From: Pleurotus ostreatus/Saccharomyces cerevisiae fusant
Lineage: Eukaryota; Opisthokonta
Assembly: GCA_024196135.1 (NCBI GenBank)
Contig: JAMQCK010000431.1
Location: 1-23,208 of the forward strand
Reading direction: 5' to 3'
DNA length: 23,208 bases
Position numbers and translations under genes: made by a program. The notes below the pieces were generated by a model. That model ran no database searches, was not told the DNA's origin, and worked only from the letters and a program-made list of their open reading frames with translations. Below, piece by piece: positions 8,985-18,340 of this stretch; the first letter of the stretch is position 1; every line of letters begins with the position of its first letter.

Positions 8985-11389
8985 ATGCATTGCGCAAGTG
9001 AGTTTCTTCTTCTTTTGAACACCTTCATTCGACAGATGGGCACTCACTTGCTAAGGGCCTCCCCGTCGAACTCCCTGCCTTGGTCGATCTTTTTGACGAC
9101 GACGCTGACGCGATTCTCAGTCAGCATATCCTCTTCACCAACGAGCTCGCCCCGAAAGTTCAAGATGCCATTGTCGCCGGGCTAAGGGAAGGCGATGAAG
9201 ACAACGCACGAAGTGGCCAAGCACCGTCGTCGAACTATATTTTCCGGTTTCCACCGGGGCCCGTCCGCTCGGGCGAGGGTGAATACGCCGGCACCGTCAA
9301 GGCATGGAATGCGATTGGGCAACAGCATGCGATGGAACGCTTCCGGAGCCAGTCAACTCAGGCAGAAGAGTGTGCGCGAACACCCGGGGAGGACATGGAC
9401 ACTCGCCCCGAAGTCACAATCGATCGCATTCAGGCATTGAACAATGACCCCGAGGCCAGGCGCATTCATCCTGAAGACATGTTCCATCGCCCCGAAGGCC
9501 TGAACAAACCCTCCAAGGTCACGGCCGATGGCCCTTCAGTCCCACCCAACTACGCCGCAGCGCCCACACCCGCAGCTCAATCCAGTGGCAAACCATCCAC
9601 TCAGCCTCGTGTCTGGCCACGACCGGAAATCACGGTCAAACGCGAGACTACCGACTCCGACATGGACATCTCGGACGATGAGGAGGCCGACCAGCTCGCA
9701 AAAGACGCGGAAATGGATCAACTCGCCGACGACGAGAAGGCAGACCAACCCGCGCGCGACAATGAAATCGATCAACGCGCAAGCAAAGTCGATGAACCTG
9801 CTGGCGACAAAACCTGCGATGGACCACCCGCGGTCGACAATGACGAAGGCGCTCCCGAGAATGAAGCAGGCCTCGAGTCCGCCGACGACGACATCGAAGA
9901 GTCGCAAGGCGAGGGCTTCGAAACCGAGGAGATCGAGCGCTTCGCGCAAGAGTTGGAGGCCAAGCTTGAGCCCGCGGATGACAACATGCCGCCACCGCCG
10001 CCTCCCCAAATCGCCGTACCCCCGCCGCCGCCGATGGAAGATGCGCAGCAAGATGCCAATATGGACGTGCTCGATGCGACGACTCTCCAGTATCCCGACG
10101 ACATCCTGCAGTACCCTGACGACGTACAGCAAGACGCTGGTGCGACTAAGCAAGATGCTAGCCCGGACGACCTCGACGGAATGACTCTCCAGTATCCGGA
10201 CGAAGAGCCGCCACTTCCTGAGTCCCCCGAGCCTGCTTTGTTGAGCGAAGGTACTCTGTACAGGTTCGCCGACGAGTCAGATCCGTTCAAGGTCGTGGTC
10301 TACCACAAGGGCCGCACCGAGTACATCGTCGAGGGCTTGACTCCGAAGGTCGAAAATACGCTACAATCTGGATTTTCAAGCACATCCCAGGTCAATCGAG
10401 AGTCCATATCGGCCAACGGGCTGCCAGTTTACCCCTCTACGACTGGAAAAAAGGTCTCTCATATCCGTCCGTGGTCTGCGTATTCTCCGCCTCGGCTACC
10501 TGGCAATTACCCTAGGCGCGCTTCTGTGACCAGCTCCTCGCAGCGCTCGGTTTCTCAACGAGCTCGCTTCTCCGCGGCACCGTATCCCCCGCCAACTGCT
10601 TCTCCCTCCTCGTCAAAACCCTGCTCCGCCGCTTCTACGGGCTCCTGCGCCTCTGTTCCCTCTACGATCACCTGCTCGTCCGTGCCCTCCACGGCGACCG
10701 GGGGTACCATGCATACCTTCGCCGCATGGACGGCCTCGCCTTCTCCTCGCGCCTCGACGCCGACCTTCGAGCACTATAACCCCCGGGGCGGCAAGAAGTG
10801 GGAGCACATCCCCGGACTCGAGCCCCTCGTGCACGAGTCTCATCCTTGTCCATGGCCGGTACGCGTCCCCTTCGACACGACCGCGTCCAACCCGCTCGAC
10901 GTGCGCGACGCGCTCACCGCGCTCGCCCGCGACGCCAGCATCCCGGACACCGCTCGAGCGACCTACAAATATGCGACCTCCACCGACCTCTTCCCGCGCT
11001 GCGGCGCGCCGGTCCGCACCACCAAAACCGCCATCTTGCAGCATATCCACGAGGAACACGGGGTGGACATCAAGAGTGACGAGTTCTTCTGCCCGATCTG
11101 CTTGTGCAAGAGTACCATCGACGCGATGCAGTTGCGGCCGGTGGGCTTCTATCGGCTGTACAAGTATAAGGGCGCGCCGCCGGATGTCCTCCAGGATGTG
11201 CTGCCCGTTGCGAAGCCGCCGAAGGGGCTGAAGAACAGCAGCGTCTCGAACCATATGCAGACGTCGGAGCACATGCATGCGCGCTATACATGCAAATTCT
11301 GTGGTCCGCCGCAGGAATGGCGGGACTCGACAGGGTACTGGGGGCATGTTCATGCGCGTCATGTCAAGGTACTCAATGGGGATGATTGA
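8985..11389 (+). CDS. Acidic protein with degenerate C-terminal zinc fingers; start uncertain
   Basis: One long exon carries at least 769 residues. The middle is very acidic and low-complexity: AxQLAxD-type repeats, a proline run (PPPPPP..VPPPPP) and LQYPDD/LQYPDE units. A Ser/Pro-rich part follows. The last about 130 residues hold Cys/His pairs: CGAPV..HIHEEH (first Cys apparently replaced), CPICLCK..HMQTSEH, and CKFCG..WGHVHARH, so zinc or nucleic-acid binding is likely but not proven. Two segments, LAPKVQDAIVAGL near the start and LTPKVENTLQSGF after the LQYPDD units, look related and may be a duplicated module. The start given uses ATG 8985, a 38-bp intron (8998-9035) and exon 9036-11389, for 788 residues. 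Alternative: ATG 8912, which sits better relative to the TATA box, with an intron 8998-9120. I do not recognise the family. Confidence 0.65.
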
Positions 11390-11685
11390 GCTTGCCTGTG
11401 CGTTGATCGCCCGGGGTTGAAGGACAGCAAGCGCGCCAGAAGCAGGCGATGGCGACTGTAATCTTTTCCATGTAAGATATGTTGTGGACTTCTCTATGGT
11501 GATCTATGTACACATGCTATACGACCTTCATTTTCTGTTACCTTACTGCTCATGTATCATGATGCTTCATACTTCAGTCACGTCTATATAGTCTCGTTCG
11601 ATTGCGTGTCGTCAATGGGTTTCTAGCCCGCCTCTCGTCTTGTGCTTGACACTTCGATCCTCTACAGACAGTGTCAATTGCGTGT
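11390..11685. other. Convergent 3' intergenic region, nothing further seen
   Basis: This lies between the zinc-finger gene stop and the acylphosphatase stop. It is AT-rich with several TATGTA/ATGTA words typical of fungal 3' ends. I see no open frame or RNA gene. Confidence 0.5.
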
Positions 11686-12190
11686 CTATCTTCTCCGCTG
11701 GAAATCGTCTTCCCCCTCCTTCGCTTCCAATTCCCGCTGCTCAACCTTGGTAACGTTCGCCGCAGGCGGGCCCTGATTCAGATGGTTGATGAACTTTTCT
11801 AGCTGTTGCTCGTCGCCCTGCGCCTCGCCTACGACCTGCGCTCATCAGATCAGCTGGCGAATATAACAAGCCACAGTTCGCCTACTCACTGTCCCATCTT
11901 GCGCATTCTTCACCCACCCAGTGACATGATCACTCACCGCGCGTTGGACAGCGAAATTCCTGAGCGCTTCCATGAAAAAAGCTCAATCGGTCAATTGTCA
12001 GCCTAACTTCTTACCGATAGTTCACGCCTGTACGCGAGCACCACCTATTAGCTTCAAGAGGACCTAAACACCACGAAACGATCCCAACCTTGAACGAGTC
12101 CGTGAACAGTGAAAGCAATCTACGGGCTCAGAATTAGTGACTTGGCCCTCCTTAGTGTATTGAAGATGGTCATACACGCTTGGTAGGCAT
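11686..12190 (-). CDS. Acylphosphatase (5 exons, 92 residues)
   Basis: This small cytosolic enzyme hydrolyses acyl phosphates such as 1,3-bisphosphoglycerate or carbamoyl phosphate. Exons: 12190-12176 (15 nt), 12119-12089 (31), 12027-12015 (13), 11959-11890 (70) and 11835-11686 (150); introns 54-61 bp, all GT..AG. The joined product starts MPTKRIAFTVHGLVQGVNYR. The family phosphate-binding loop G-x-V-Q-G-V-x-[FY]-R is complete, with catalytic Arg20; GWVKN supplies catalytic Asn38. The spacing from Arg20 to GWV equals the family spacing, which fixes the splice sites. The later GEAQGDEQQLEKF and LNQGP segments also match. Length is normal for the family, apart from an acidic/basic tail of about 15 residues. 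No other family explains this pattern. A TGACGTCA lies about 90 bp upstream. Confidence 0.93.
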
Positions 12191-12279
12191 ATCTTTTGTA
12201 GGAAACGTTGATGATTGTCGGATGCAACCGCGAAGAATCGGAAGATGGGTGAAGAGCCTGGACATCGGATGAAGGTCGG

Positions 12280-12287
12280 TGACGTCA
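12280..12287. promoter_or_regulatory. CRE palindrome TGACGTCA upstream of acylphosphatase
   Basis: A perfect 8-bp TGACGTCA lies 90 bp upstream of the acylphosphatase ATG. It is the consensus for bZIP factors of the CREB/ATF type. A second site with ACGTG spacing follows at about 12310-12335 (ACGTGTCACATGACATTGACGTGACA). Confidence 0.5.
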
Positions 12288-12298
12288 GTGGGTCCCAC

Positions 12299-12309
12299 AA
12301 GTTGAACTT
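12299..12309. promoter_or_regulatory. AAGTTGAACTT element
   Basis: This 11-mer begins 12 bp beyond the CRE. Its exact reverse complement occurs at 17940-17950 beyond the CRE of the PARP gene, and a relative is at 8448-8464. Seen in sequence; function inferred. Confidence 0.4.
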
Positions 12310-12672
12310 TACGTGTCACATGACATTGACGTGACATTGGACCTACAACTTCGCGGCTAATTCCGGGCCTTGATAGCAATATAAGGGCGCGCGCAAGGCG
12401 GGCGACGGGCTTGCTCCACAGGGAAAGGCTCTAGGTGAGGCTCACGCGCGGGTCTTGCTGCACGAGTACGCGAGCGCGCGTGAACAGTGCCACCCACAAG
12501 CGAAGTCTTGAACATCCAGTATTGTCATCCACTGTGCATGCATCTTCTTTGGGTGGAAATAGACCACCGAAGGGGATTGTGTAAATTGCCCAAGTATATA
12601 GCAGCCTAGATAGTTTTTCAAAGTACGAAGATTAACATCAGGTCAAAGCAACGCTAGTACATCCGGCGAGTA

Positions 12673-15146
12673 TTAAGTAAAGCGCACGAAAGTCGGGTGC
12701 GTATCCATCGTTCGGTCCGGCAGGTAAGGCGAAGTGCCGTGGCTGGGATATGCGACGTGAGTGGGAACTCGTTCGCAGATTGAGAGCGGCATGCACTCAC
12801 ACAAGCGCCATATGGAGCAGCATATCGCTGTCGCTAACCAGCTTCGTCGTGCAACCGTCCCGACAGCCCTTATGGCTCTGGTAATCGATTTCGACACGGC
12901 TGATGCGCTTGAGTGTGTCGATGTCCTCGATGACTGCCCACTTGGGAGAGTTGTGCGCTCCGGAAGATGTGTGCTTCGCGTTCTCGGGGTGCACGTCGTA
13001 AGAGTGGATGATCTGCGCGATAGACGTCAGTAAGACAGGAGATTCCTGCTGAATCATGATTCATAGGTTGACGCACCGCATTCCGCCACCGCCGCGCCGT
13101 ACGCGTACCATCCGTCCTCGCGTGACAGACAGGAAGCCGGCACTCAAAGCGTGCGTCATGCGCCTCCATCTCCGCGAAGGTGGTCGTCTTGGGGTCCTTG
13201 CCGCAAGCCTTGATGAGCAGCTCGGCATGCACGCCCGCCAGTGCGTCCAATGTCACGGTACCGGTCTTGTAGAAGGGCTCGTGCGAGCGCTTGCTGCGCA
13301 TGAGGGCGTCGAAGGAAATGTCGGTCTTGTCATCTTCGTCGTCCTTCTTGCTACCCTTCGCAACCCGCTGGCAGTGATGCCTGACGATGCGGGCGAAGGG
13401 CATGGGCTCGGAGTCGCAGAGGGTGCATTTGAAGAAGGTGGTGGCGAGGTGGAGGGCGGCTTCGGTGCCATGATTGGTTTCGTTTGTAGTGTCGGTCTCG
13501 CTCGAGTTCGCAACCGGAAGCAGACCCCGCAAGTACTCCATCTTGCGCTCGGAACACCGCTTGGCAAGGGAGACGAACTCTGTGTCGTCCACATCCGAAA
13601 GCCGACTGAGATGCGCGTGTTGCACGCCCTCAAGCAGGAGCGACCGGATGGGCTCCTCAACGGCGAGCTCGGACCAGTGCGATTTGGGGAAGATCCCTTT
13701 CAAGACACCGGAGGTGATCTTGGCCGTTAGCTCCTTGACGCGCTCGCCAAAAACGCGGACGGCGGTTTCCTTCTCGTGCTCCGCGATCAAGTTCATGATG
13801 TGCTGGACGACTTTGAGTTCCATGTCTTCCCAGACTAAATGAGACTGTCAGCACAAGCCAAATAGAAGGAAAGTCATGCTTACCCTCAGCGGTGATCGGC
13901 GTGGGCCGATTGACGAAAGTGTTTAGGAACTTTGGCTGCAATGTCTCTAGGGATGTCAACTGATCGCCGAGCCCTGCGGCTTTAAGCTTGTCGTAAATGC
14001 TACAGGAATATATAAGTGTGTGATATCGCAAAGATGGAGAACCATACGCACAACGCCCGTCGCCCGTCATGCATCTCTTTCGATTGACGTCTAGCCTCTG
14101 CCGCTTTCTGTCGCCTCTCACTAGCAAAGAATTCCTCTACTTTGTGGCGAAACTGGATAACAACTCAGCAAGAGTCGATTCAGGCAAAACGTGGTAGCGT
14201 ACAATCGTCTTCGGAGTGTTCATTTGGCGAATCTGCTCCTGATGCTCCGCAATCATATCCGGAGGCAGACCTTGAAGAATGGGCATGATTTGGGCGTGCT
14301 TCGCACGTTCCGCAATGACGGAGACATTCTCTAGATGTTGTGCATGAGTTTTAGTGAGCTTAACGACCGCATAGATTACGAACGGGAGCCGGGCATCTTC
14401 GCGATGTCGGTAAGAACACCATACGAGGCTTGACGATCATTGTATGACCGTTCTCCCAAGTAGGGTTCGATAGAGATGTAGCTGACGGAATATCAGAGGG
14501 TGAGTAAGTATAGGAAATATGAAGGACGAACTCTCTTTTGAGGCATTCGGAGCACACTCGAGTGACGAAGGCGGCGAGAAGGTGCTTGCCCTTATAAGAC
14601 TTGCAGATCTTTGGTCACGTAAGCATTATTCCACTATCCCCTCTGATGCGTACTTACAGAGCATGTCCTTCCAAAGAGGATTGTTGCATACTCGATCACG
14701 GTGAGGTCACGAACCATAGGGCACCAAGCGGGGATGACATCCTGGTAGTTTATGAAAGACCGCCGCCAGATACGCTCCGAGTCGCGACTGAAGAGGGTGT
14801 TGTGCAGGTACTTGTTGGCACGCGAGATGCTGAGCAGGACGTCGGGGCGGCACTGCATGAGAATTTCGTCGAAGATCTCTGGCGGCATGTCTTTGATTCC
14901 CAGTGTCGTGGGCTGAGCCTCTGGCACTTCGGGAGCGTCGGGCTCGTCCTCTGTGCCAGAAGTCTTAGTGACCTTGCGCTTCTTGTTCGACCGTCCTTTC
15001 GGCTTCGTCGCTGATGCTCCACCTGTAGTCGTGCCTTTGTTCTTCGAACGCGCGGTGCGACGAGCGACGGTGGTGTTGGTGGGTCCTGCCGCGACTTTCT
15101 TCTCGGCCAAAGCTTTAACTCTGGTTGAGGAGCGGCGGGAAGCCAT
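12673..15146 (-). CDS. F-box protein (9 exons, 682 residues)
   Basis: Probably a substrate adaptor of an SCF ubiquitin ligase. Exons: 15146-14658, 14608-14532, 14481-14384, 14330-14203, 14152-14052, 13999-13884, 13834-13077, 13012-12801 and 12742-12673; introns 49-64 bp. The joined frame is open throughout and ends in TAA. Parts: basic N-terminus (KPKGRSNKKRKV, a likely nuclear signal); F-box at about 86-130 (MPPEIFDEILMQCRPDVLLS...RIWRRSF); a Cys pair at 162/165 (TCSICKSYKG) and another at 182/185 (VCSECLKRD), like a small zinc ribbon; a charged helical middle (FFASERRQKAAEARRQSKE); and a later CTLCDSEP..HHC patch. Introns 2 and 3 need the rarer donor GTTCGT to keep frame. There are no leucine-rich repeats or WD40 repeats, so the target cannot be guessed. 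This long intron-rich type is, to my knowledge, common in Agaricomycetes. Confidence 0.85.
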
Positions 15147-15521
15147 TGTTGTGAACTTCAGGAAGTTTGGTTGATGGTGGTCGAAAGCAAGATGAAGAAT
15201 GGCTAAGCGGAGTCACGCTGCTGCGTTCCATCGGATCCGCGGCCACGTGGAGTGCAGCTACACGTGACTGCCACATGTGCCCACTGCAATCTCGTTCGGC
15301 ATGTTCTTGTTATTCGAGCAAGTAACAGTTTATGCTGTATTTGCACTAATGTGCGATGCAGGTGACGGTATCCTTTCAACTATACCGTGACTACACCCTC
15401 ATCATAACAAACTCTGACCTCATCTCCATTGAAGGCATGTTTGCCAGGCATCGTCCGGATATTCATGCGCTAATACAGAAATACAAGTCTACAGACCGGT
15501 CGCATACCTGCAGCATCACCA
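15147..15521. promoter_or_regulatory. F-box gene promoter with E-boxes
   Basis: CACGTG occurs at 15244-15249 and again at 15261-15266 (CACGTGAC), with CACATGTG at about 15272-15279, roughly 100-130 bp upstream of the F-box ATG. These fit bHLH factors. The rest, up to the PARP stop, is PARP 3' UTR with no gene seen. Confidence 0.5.
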
Positions 15522-17763
15522 CTAACATTCCTCATACGGATCCGGACTATCAAGGTGATGCACCTCGTCGTACTCGTCCGGCCATTCCCCGTATTTTTCC
15601 ATGTAATACTCGTACTCGTCTGGCCATTCGTCGTACTTGCTCGGACGTTTCGCAAGCGCTGGCGCTTTCCTCTTGCCTTTGCGAGTGCCACTACCACAGG
15701 CGCCGTGCGACTTCGGTACATTGGCTCGTTGGATTACCACCGTACTGGCGGGGCCGCGCTGCGCAGGGCCGGCCTGGTTATTAGCGGCCCAAGCAGGCGC
15801 TGTCAACATTGCCGGAAATGGCGGTGGTGCCGCGCCCATCTGCGGCATGAAGGGTAGCGGCCCAGCTCCGTTGGGAGCACCTCCAAGGAGGCCACCCATC
15901 ATAGCATCGAAGTTGTCGCCAGCGTTAAGGTTGTTAGCACCCACATTGACCCCGAGCGCTGCCCCCATCGCCCCCATCGCAAGAATGTGATTGTGCTGTG
16001 CTTTGACGTTGCGGTACAGCTCGTCGACGTCCCACTCGATCATCTACGACTGGAGGTCAGCGAGTGCTTTGGAATGGGTAGGCGAGACCACGGCCAGTCA
16101 GCGAAGAACAGCCAGAAAGCGCGAACAATATGTTCAGTAAGCAAGAACACCGCCATATACCGAAGTCTCTGGTCAGGATAGGCAGAAACACGCACATAGC
16201 ACGGAAGCACCAGCGCAATATGGCGCACCACGTATACGTTGTTGTTATTGTAGGACTCGTACCGACCACTGCCGACGGCTTGGGTCGGCCGACGCATGGA
16301 TTCAGCGTGGTCGTGCGTGACGCGACCTAGAAGCACTGTACAAAGCGGGGTATGAGCGTTAAGTGCAAGGAAAAGCGCGAGGGATGGGTACAAGGAGCGT
16401 ACATTCAATTGATAGTAAAAAAGAAATCCACTCACCCCGACACGCAAAAATCCGATCCGCACCCGCCGCATAGCCCATGGACGTCATGCCGTCCTGCGCG
16501 AGGTATATTCCGTAGCCCAGTAGCGACCCGTTCGTGATTCTATGCTTGCCGACGCCACCAATGCGGAAACCTTCGTTGAGGATGCTGTGGTGGGAGGTGA
16601 GTATCATCACAGTGATGGATTGCGCAAATAATGTCGCGCCCGGGAGATGCGGTCAAGTACATGGATACTCACGAGTCAATATTCTCCGCTGACGTCCCGT
16701 GGAATAGTTGCTTCTCTTCGGGTTCACAACCCATGATCTCGCGGAGCTTGACGCGCGCTTCCTCAAATCGCTTCTCGAGCTCGTAGTTGACGATCCAATG
16801 GACTATGTAAGGATGAAGGGCGAGGGGCGAGGGAGAGAGAAGGTATGCGAGGGCGCAAGGAGGTAGGTGCGAGCGAAAAAAGGAAGCAGGAGCGCGAGTC
16901 AGTCTCTGAGCACAATGAGTGATAGTCCTGGACGCACATCGCTTGACCTTGCAAGTGGACCCTCTCTCGAACAGCTGTCTCCACGGCTCGAATCGATCCA
17001 AGTCGTCCGGATGCGCCGGCGAGCCGTCTGCCAAGTTCCTATCGGCGTTGACGACGACCCGGAATACGATACCTTCCTGCAAAGGTGTGAGCGGGGTCAA
17101 AGTGCAATATGGAGACATGCCAAAGCTCCGGCAGGGTTCAAGCCACTCACCTTCTTCTTCTCGATCTGCTTGCACAAGGCCTCGTACTCCTTGCGCTCCT
17201 GAGCGGCGAGCTTGCGCGCGAGACGCTCGTCTGCAGCGAGTGTACGCTTCGTAACCTTTGGCGGGCGCACATTTTGACGAGGAGTGGATGTAGATGCAAC
17301 GTCACTGGCAGCATTGCTGGGGGCGCTGGGCTGAGCCTTCGGTTTAATATTCTCACTCGGTGAAGTCCGCTGTCGCTTTGAAGGACGCGGCTTGGATGGT
17401 CCTGTGACGGGGCCTTCTAGTACTTCAACTTCATCCTAGGTTGCATCTCGTTCATAAGTCTGGGAGATCTGGGAGCGGCGCGGCACTTACGTGGTCCGTC
17501 CCGACTGGAGGTGTTCTTGGGCGCTTATTTGTGTTGCCACTCGGACGTCGCTGCTGCAAGGGCTTCGGCATGCTCGTCGCACCTGTTTGAGACCTGTTGG
17601 ACCCCAAATATTCATCTCTCGCTTTGCCCTTGCCCTTGCCACCGGCGACGCTTTCGACGGCATCTATCGTGTCCGAGACGCGCTCGTCACGAAACTCGCG
17701 GTCGTGTAAGGATGCGTCGTCATCCCAGTCTGACCCCGTCAGATCCAAAACTTCGACGATCAT
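15522..17763 (-). CDS. PARP-domain ADP-ribosyltransferase (7 exons, 545 residues)
   Basis: Exons: 17763-17491, 17435-17151, 17076-16938, 16802-16673, 16584-16436, 16335-16196 and 16043-15522; introns 55, 74, 135, 88, 100 and 152 bp. It transfers ADP-ribose from NAD+ to targets. The N-terminal about 160 residues are disordered and basic, with an acidic start (LTGSDWDDD). A charged coil at about 165-186 leads into the catalytic region, about 240-375. NAD-binding His267 lies in LFHGTS and Tyr303 in GYGIYLA, as in PARP1 His862/Tyr907. The position of PARP1 Glu988 appears to be Val359 (NNVYVV), so mono-ADP-ribosylation is likelier than chain synthesis. The fold ends in HIALVLPCYMIEW. A Gly/Ala/Pro/Met-rich segment, a basic patch (RKGKRKAPA) and an acidic EWPDEY tail follow. 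There is no BRCT, WGR, macro or zinc domain. CRE at 17911. Confidence 0.85.
15569..15629 (-). repeat. Duplicated 19-bp unit in the PARP gene tail
   Basis: Units at 15569-15587 and 15611-15629 differ at one base (CGTACTCGTCCGGCCATTC against CGTACTCGTCTGGCCATTC). They encode two copies of EWPDEYE/EWPDEYD in the acidic, tyrosine-rich C-terminus. Confidence 0.75.
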
Positions 17764-17910
17764 AACTGAGATCACTAGGTAGCCTCAGAGAGGCAGAGAG
17801 CAAACGTCGTGATGGTTGTAAATAAAGAACAATGGAGTTCAGATTCAAGTCGCATATTGCGGCGTGACTCGGTGACCGGCACCGGCTGAGCACGTGAGGG
17901 AGTTGACGCG

Positions 17911-17918
17911 TGACGTCA
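17911..17918. promoter_or_regulatory. CRE palindrome TGACGTCA upstream of PARP gene
   Basis: A perfect TGACGTCA lies 148 bp upstream of the PARP ATG. A CACGTG E-box lies just closer to the gene, at about 17891-17896. The arrangement resembles that upstream of RhoGAP and acylphosphatase. Confidence 0.5.
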
Positions 17919-17939
17919 GGGCCTGCCGGAAGTCTCCGG

Positions 17940-17950
17940 AAGTTCAACTT
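17940..17950. promoter_or_regulatory. AAGTTCAACTT element
   Basis: The exact reverse complement of the 12299-12309 element, 21 bp beyond the CRE as seen from the PARP gene. It is followed by GAACT, giving a near-palindrome. Confidence 0.4.
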
Positions 17951-18067
17951 GAACTGTGCCATGACTTCCTCACCGGCTCTATGCGCATTGAAGACCTCAA
18001 ACGTATACAGCGCTGAGCACCTCGGGAACTCAAGCTCTAATGCTCTTCTGATGCTGACCCCGAAAAC

Positions 18068-18340
18068 ATGTCGCTCGACCAGCTGCTCACCAGGTGCCCG
18101 CCTGCAGAGATGCCGAGGAAGGCACCTTTCCTTCTCATGTCGTCCCACTCGCGGGAGAAGACGCAGGCAGGTACGTGTCACTACTCACGCTCTCTCATTG
18201 GCCGCATTTGCATCCCAGCTTACTGACGGCCTTGGGAACGACAAACAGCCGCGGCCAACACAGATTCCACGCGAATCTATCTCCGTATACCGTCTCACAC
18301 CTGTCTCATACAGATCTTGCTTACTGTCGACTATCAATGA
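18068..18340 (+). CDS. Possible small two-exon gene, 64 residues
   Basis: ATG 18068, exon to 18170, intron 18171-18248 (78 bp) and exon 18249-18340 ending in TGA. The donor is GTACGT, there is a branch-like CTGAC, and the acceptor is ACAG, all consensus. The product begins MSLDQLLTRCPPAEMPRK and contains a short hydrophobic end. It would be divergent to the PARP gene and share its promoter region. I know no family for it. The splice signals are the only support; ATG 17961 opens another frame, so this may be noise. Confidence 0.25.

Larger units (their letters stand above)
12191..12672. other. Intergenic region between F-box gene 3' end and acylphosphatase start
   Basis: It holds the acylphosphatase promoter (about 12191-12350, with the two elements listed separately) and the F-box 3' UTR. 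Between them, 12380-12500 is rich in CGCGC words. I looked for tRNA boxes and found none. No coding frame is supported. Confidence 0.5.

Noticed and set aside
9536..10290. Minus-strand ORFs inside the acidic zinc-finger gene
   Set aside because: Low-complexity mirror images of the acidic repeats; no independent evidence.
12380..12660. Possible tRNA or small RNA gene in the CGCGC-rich intergenic part
   Set aside because: No GGTTCGANTCC-type B box or cloverleaf arms could be found by eye.
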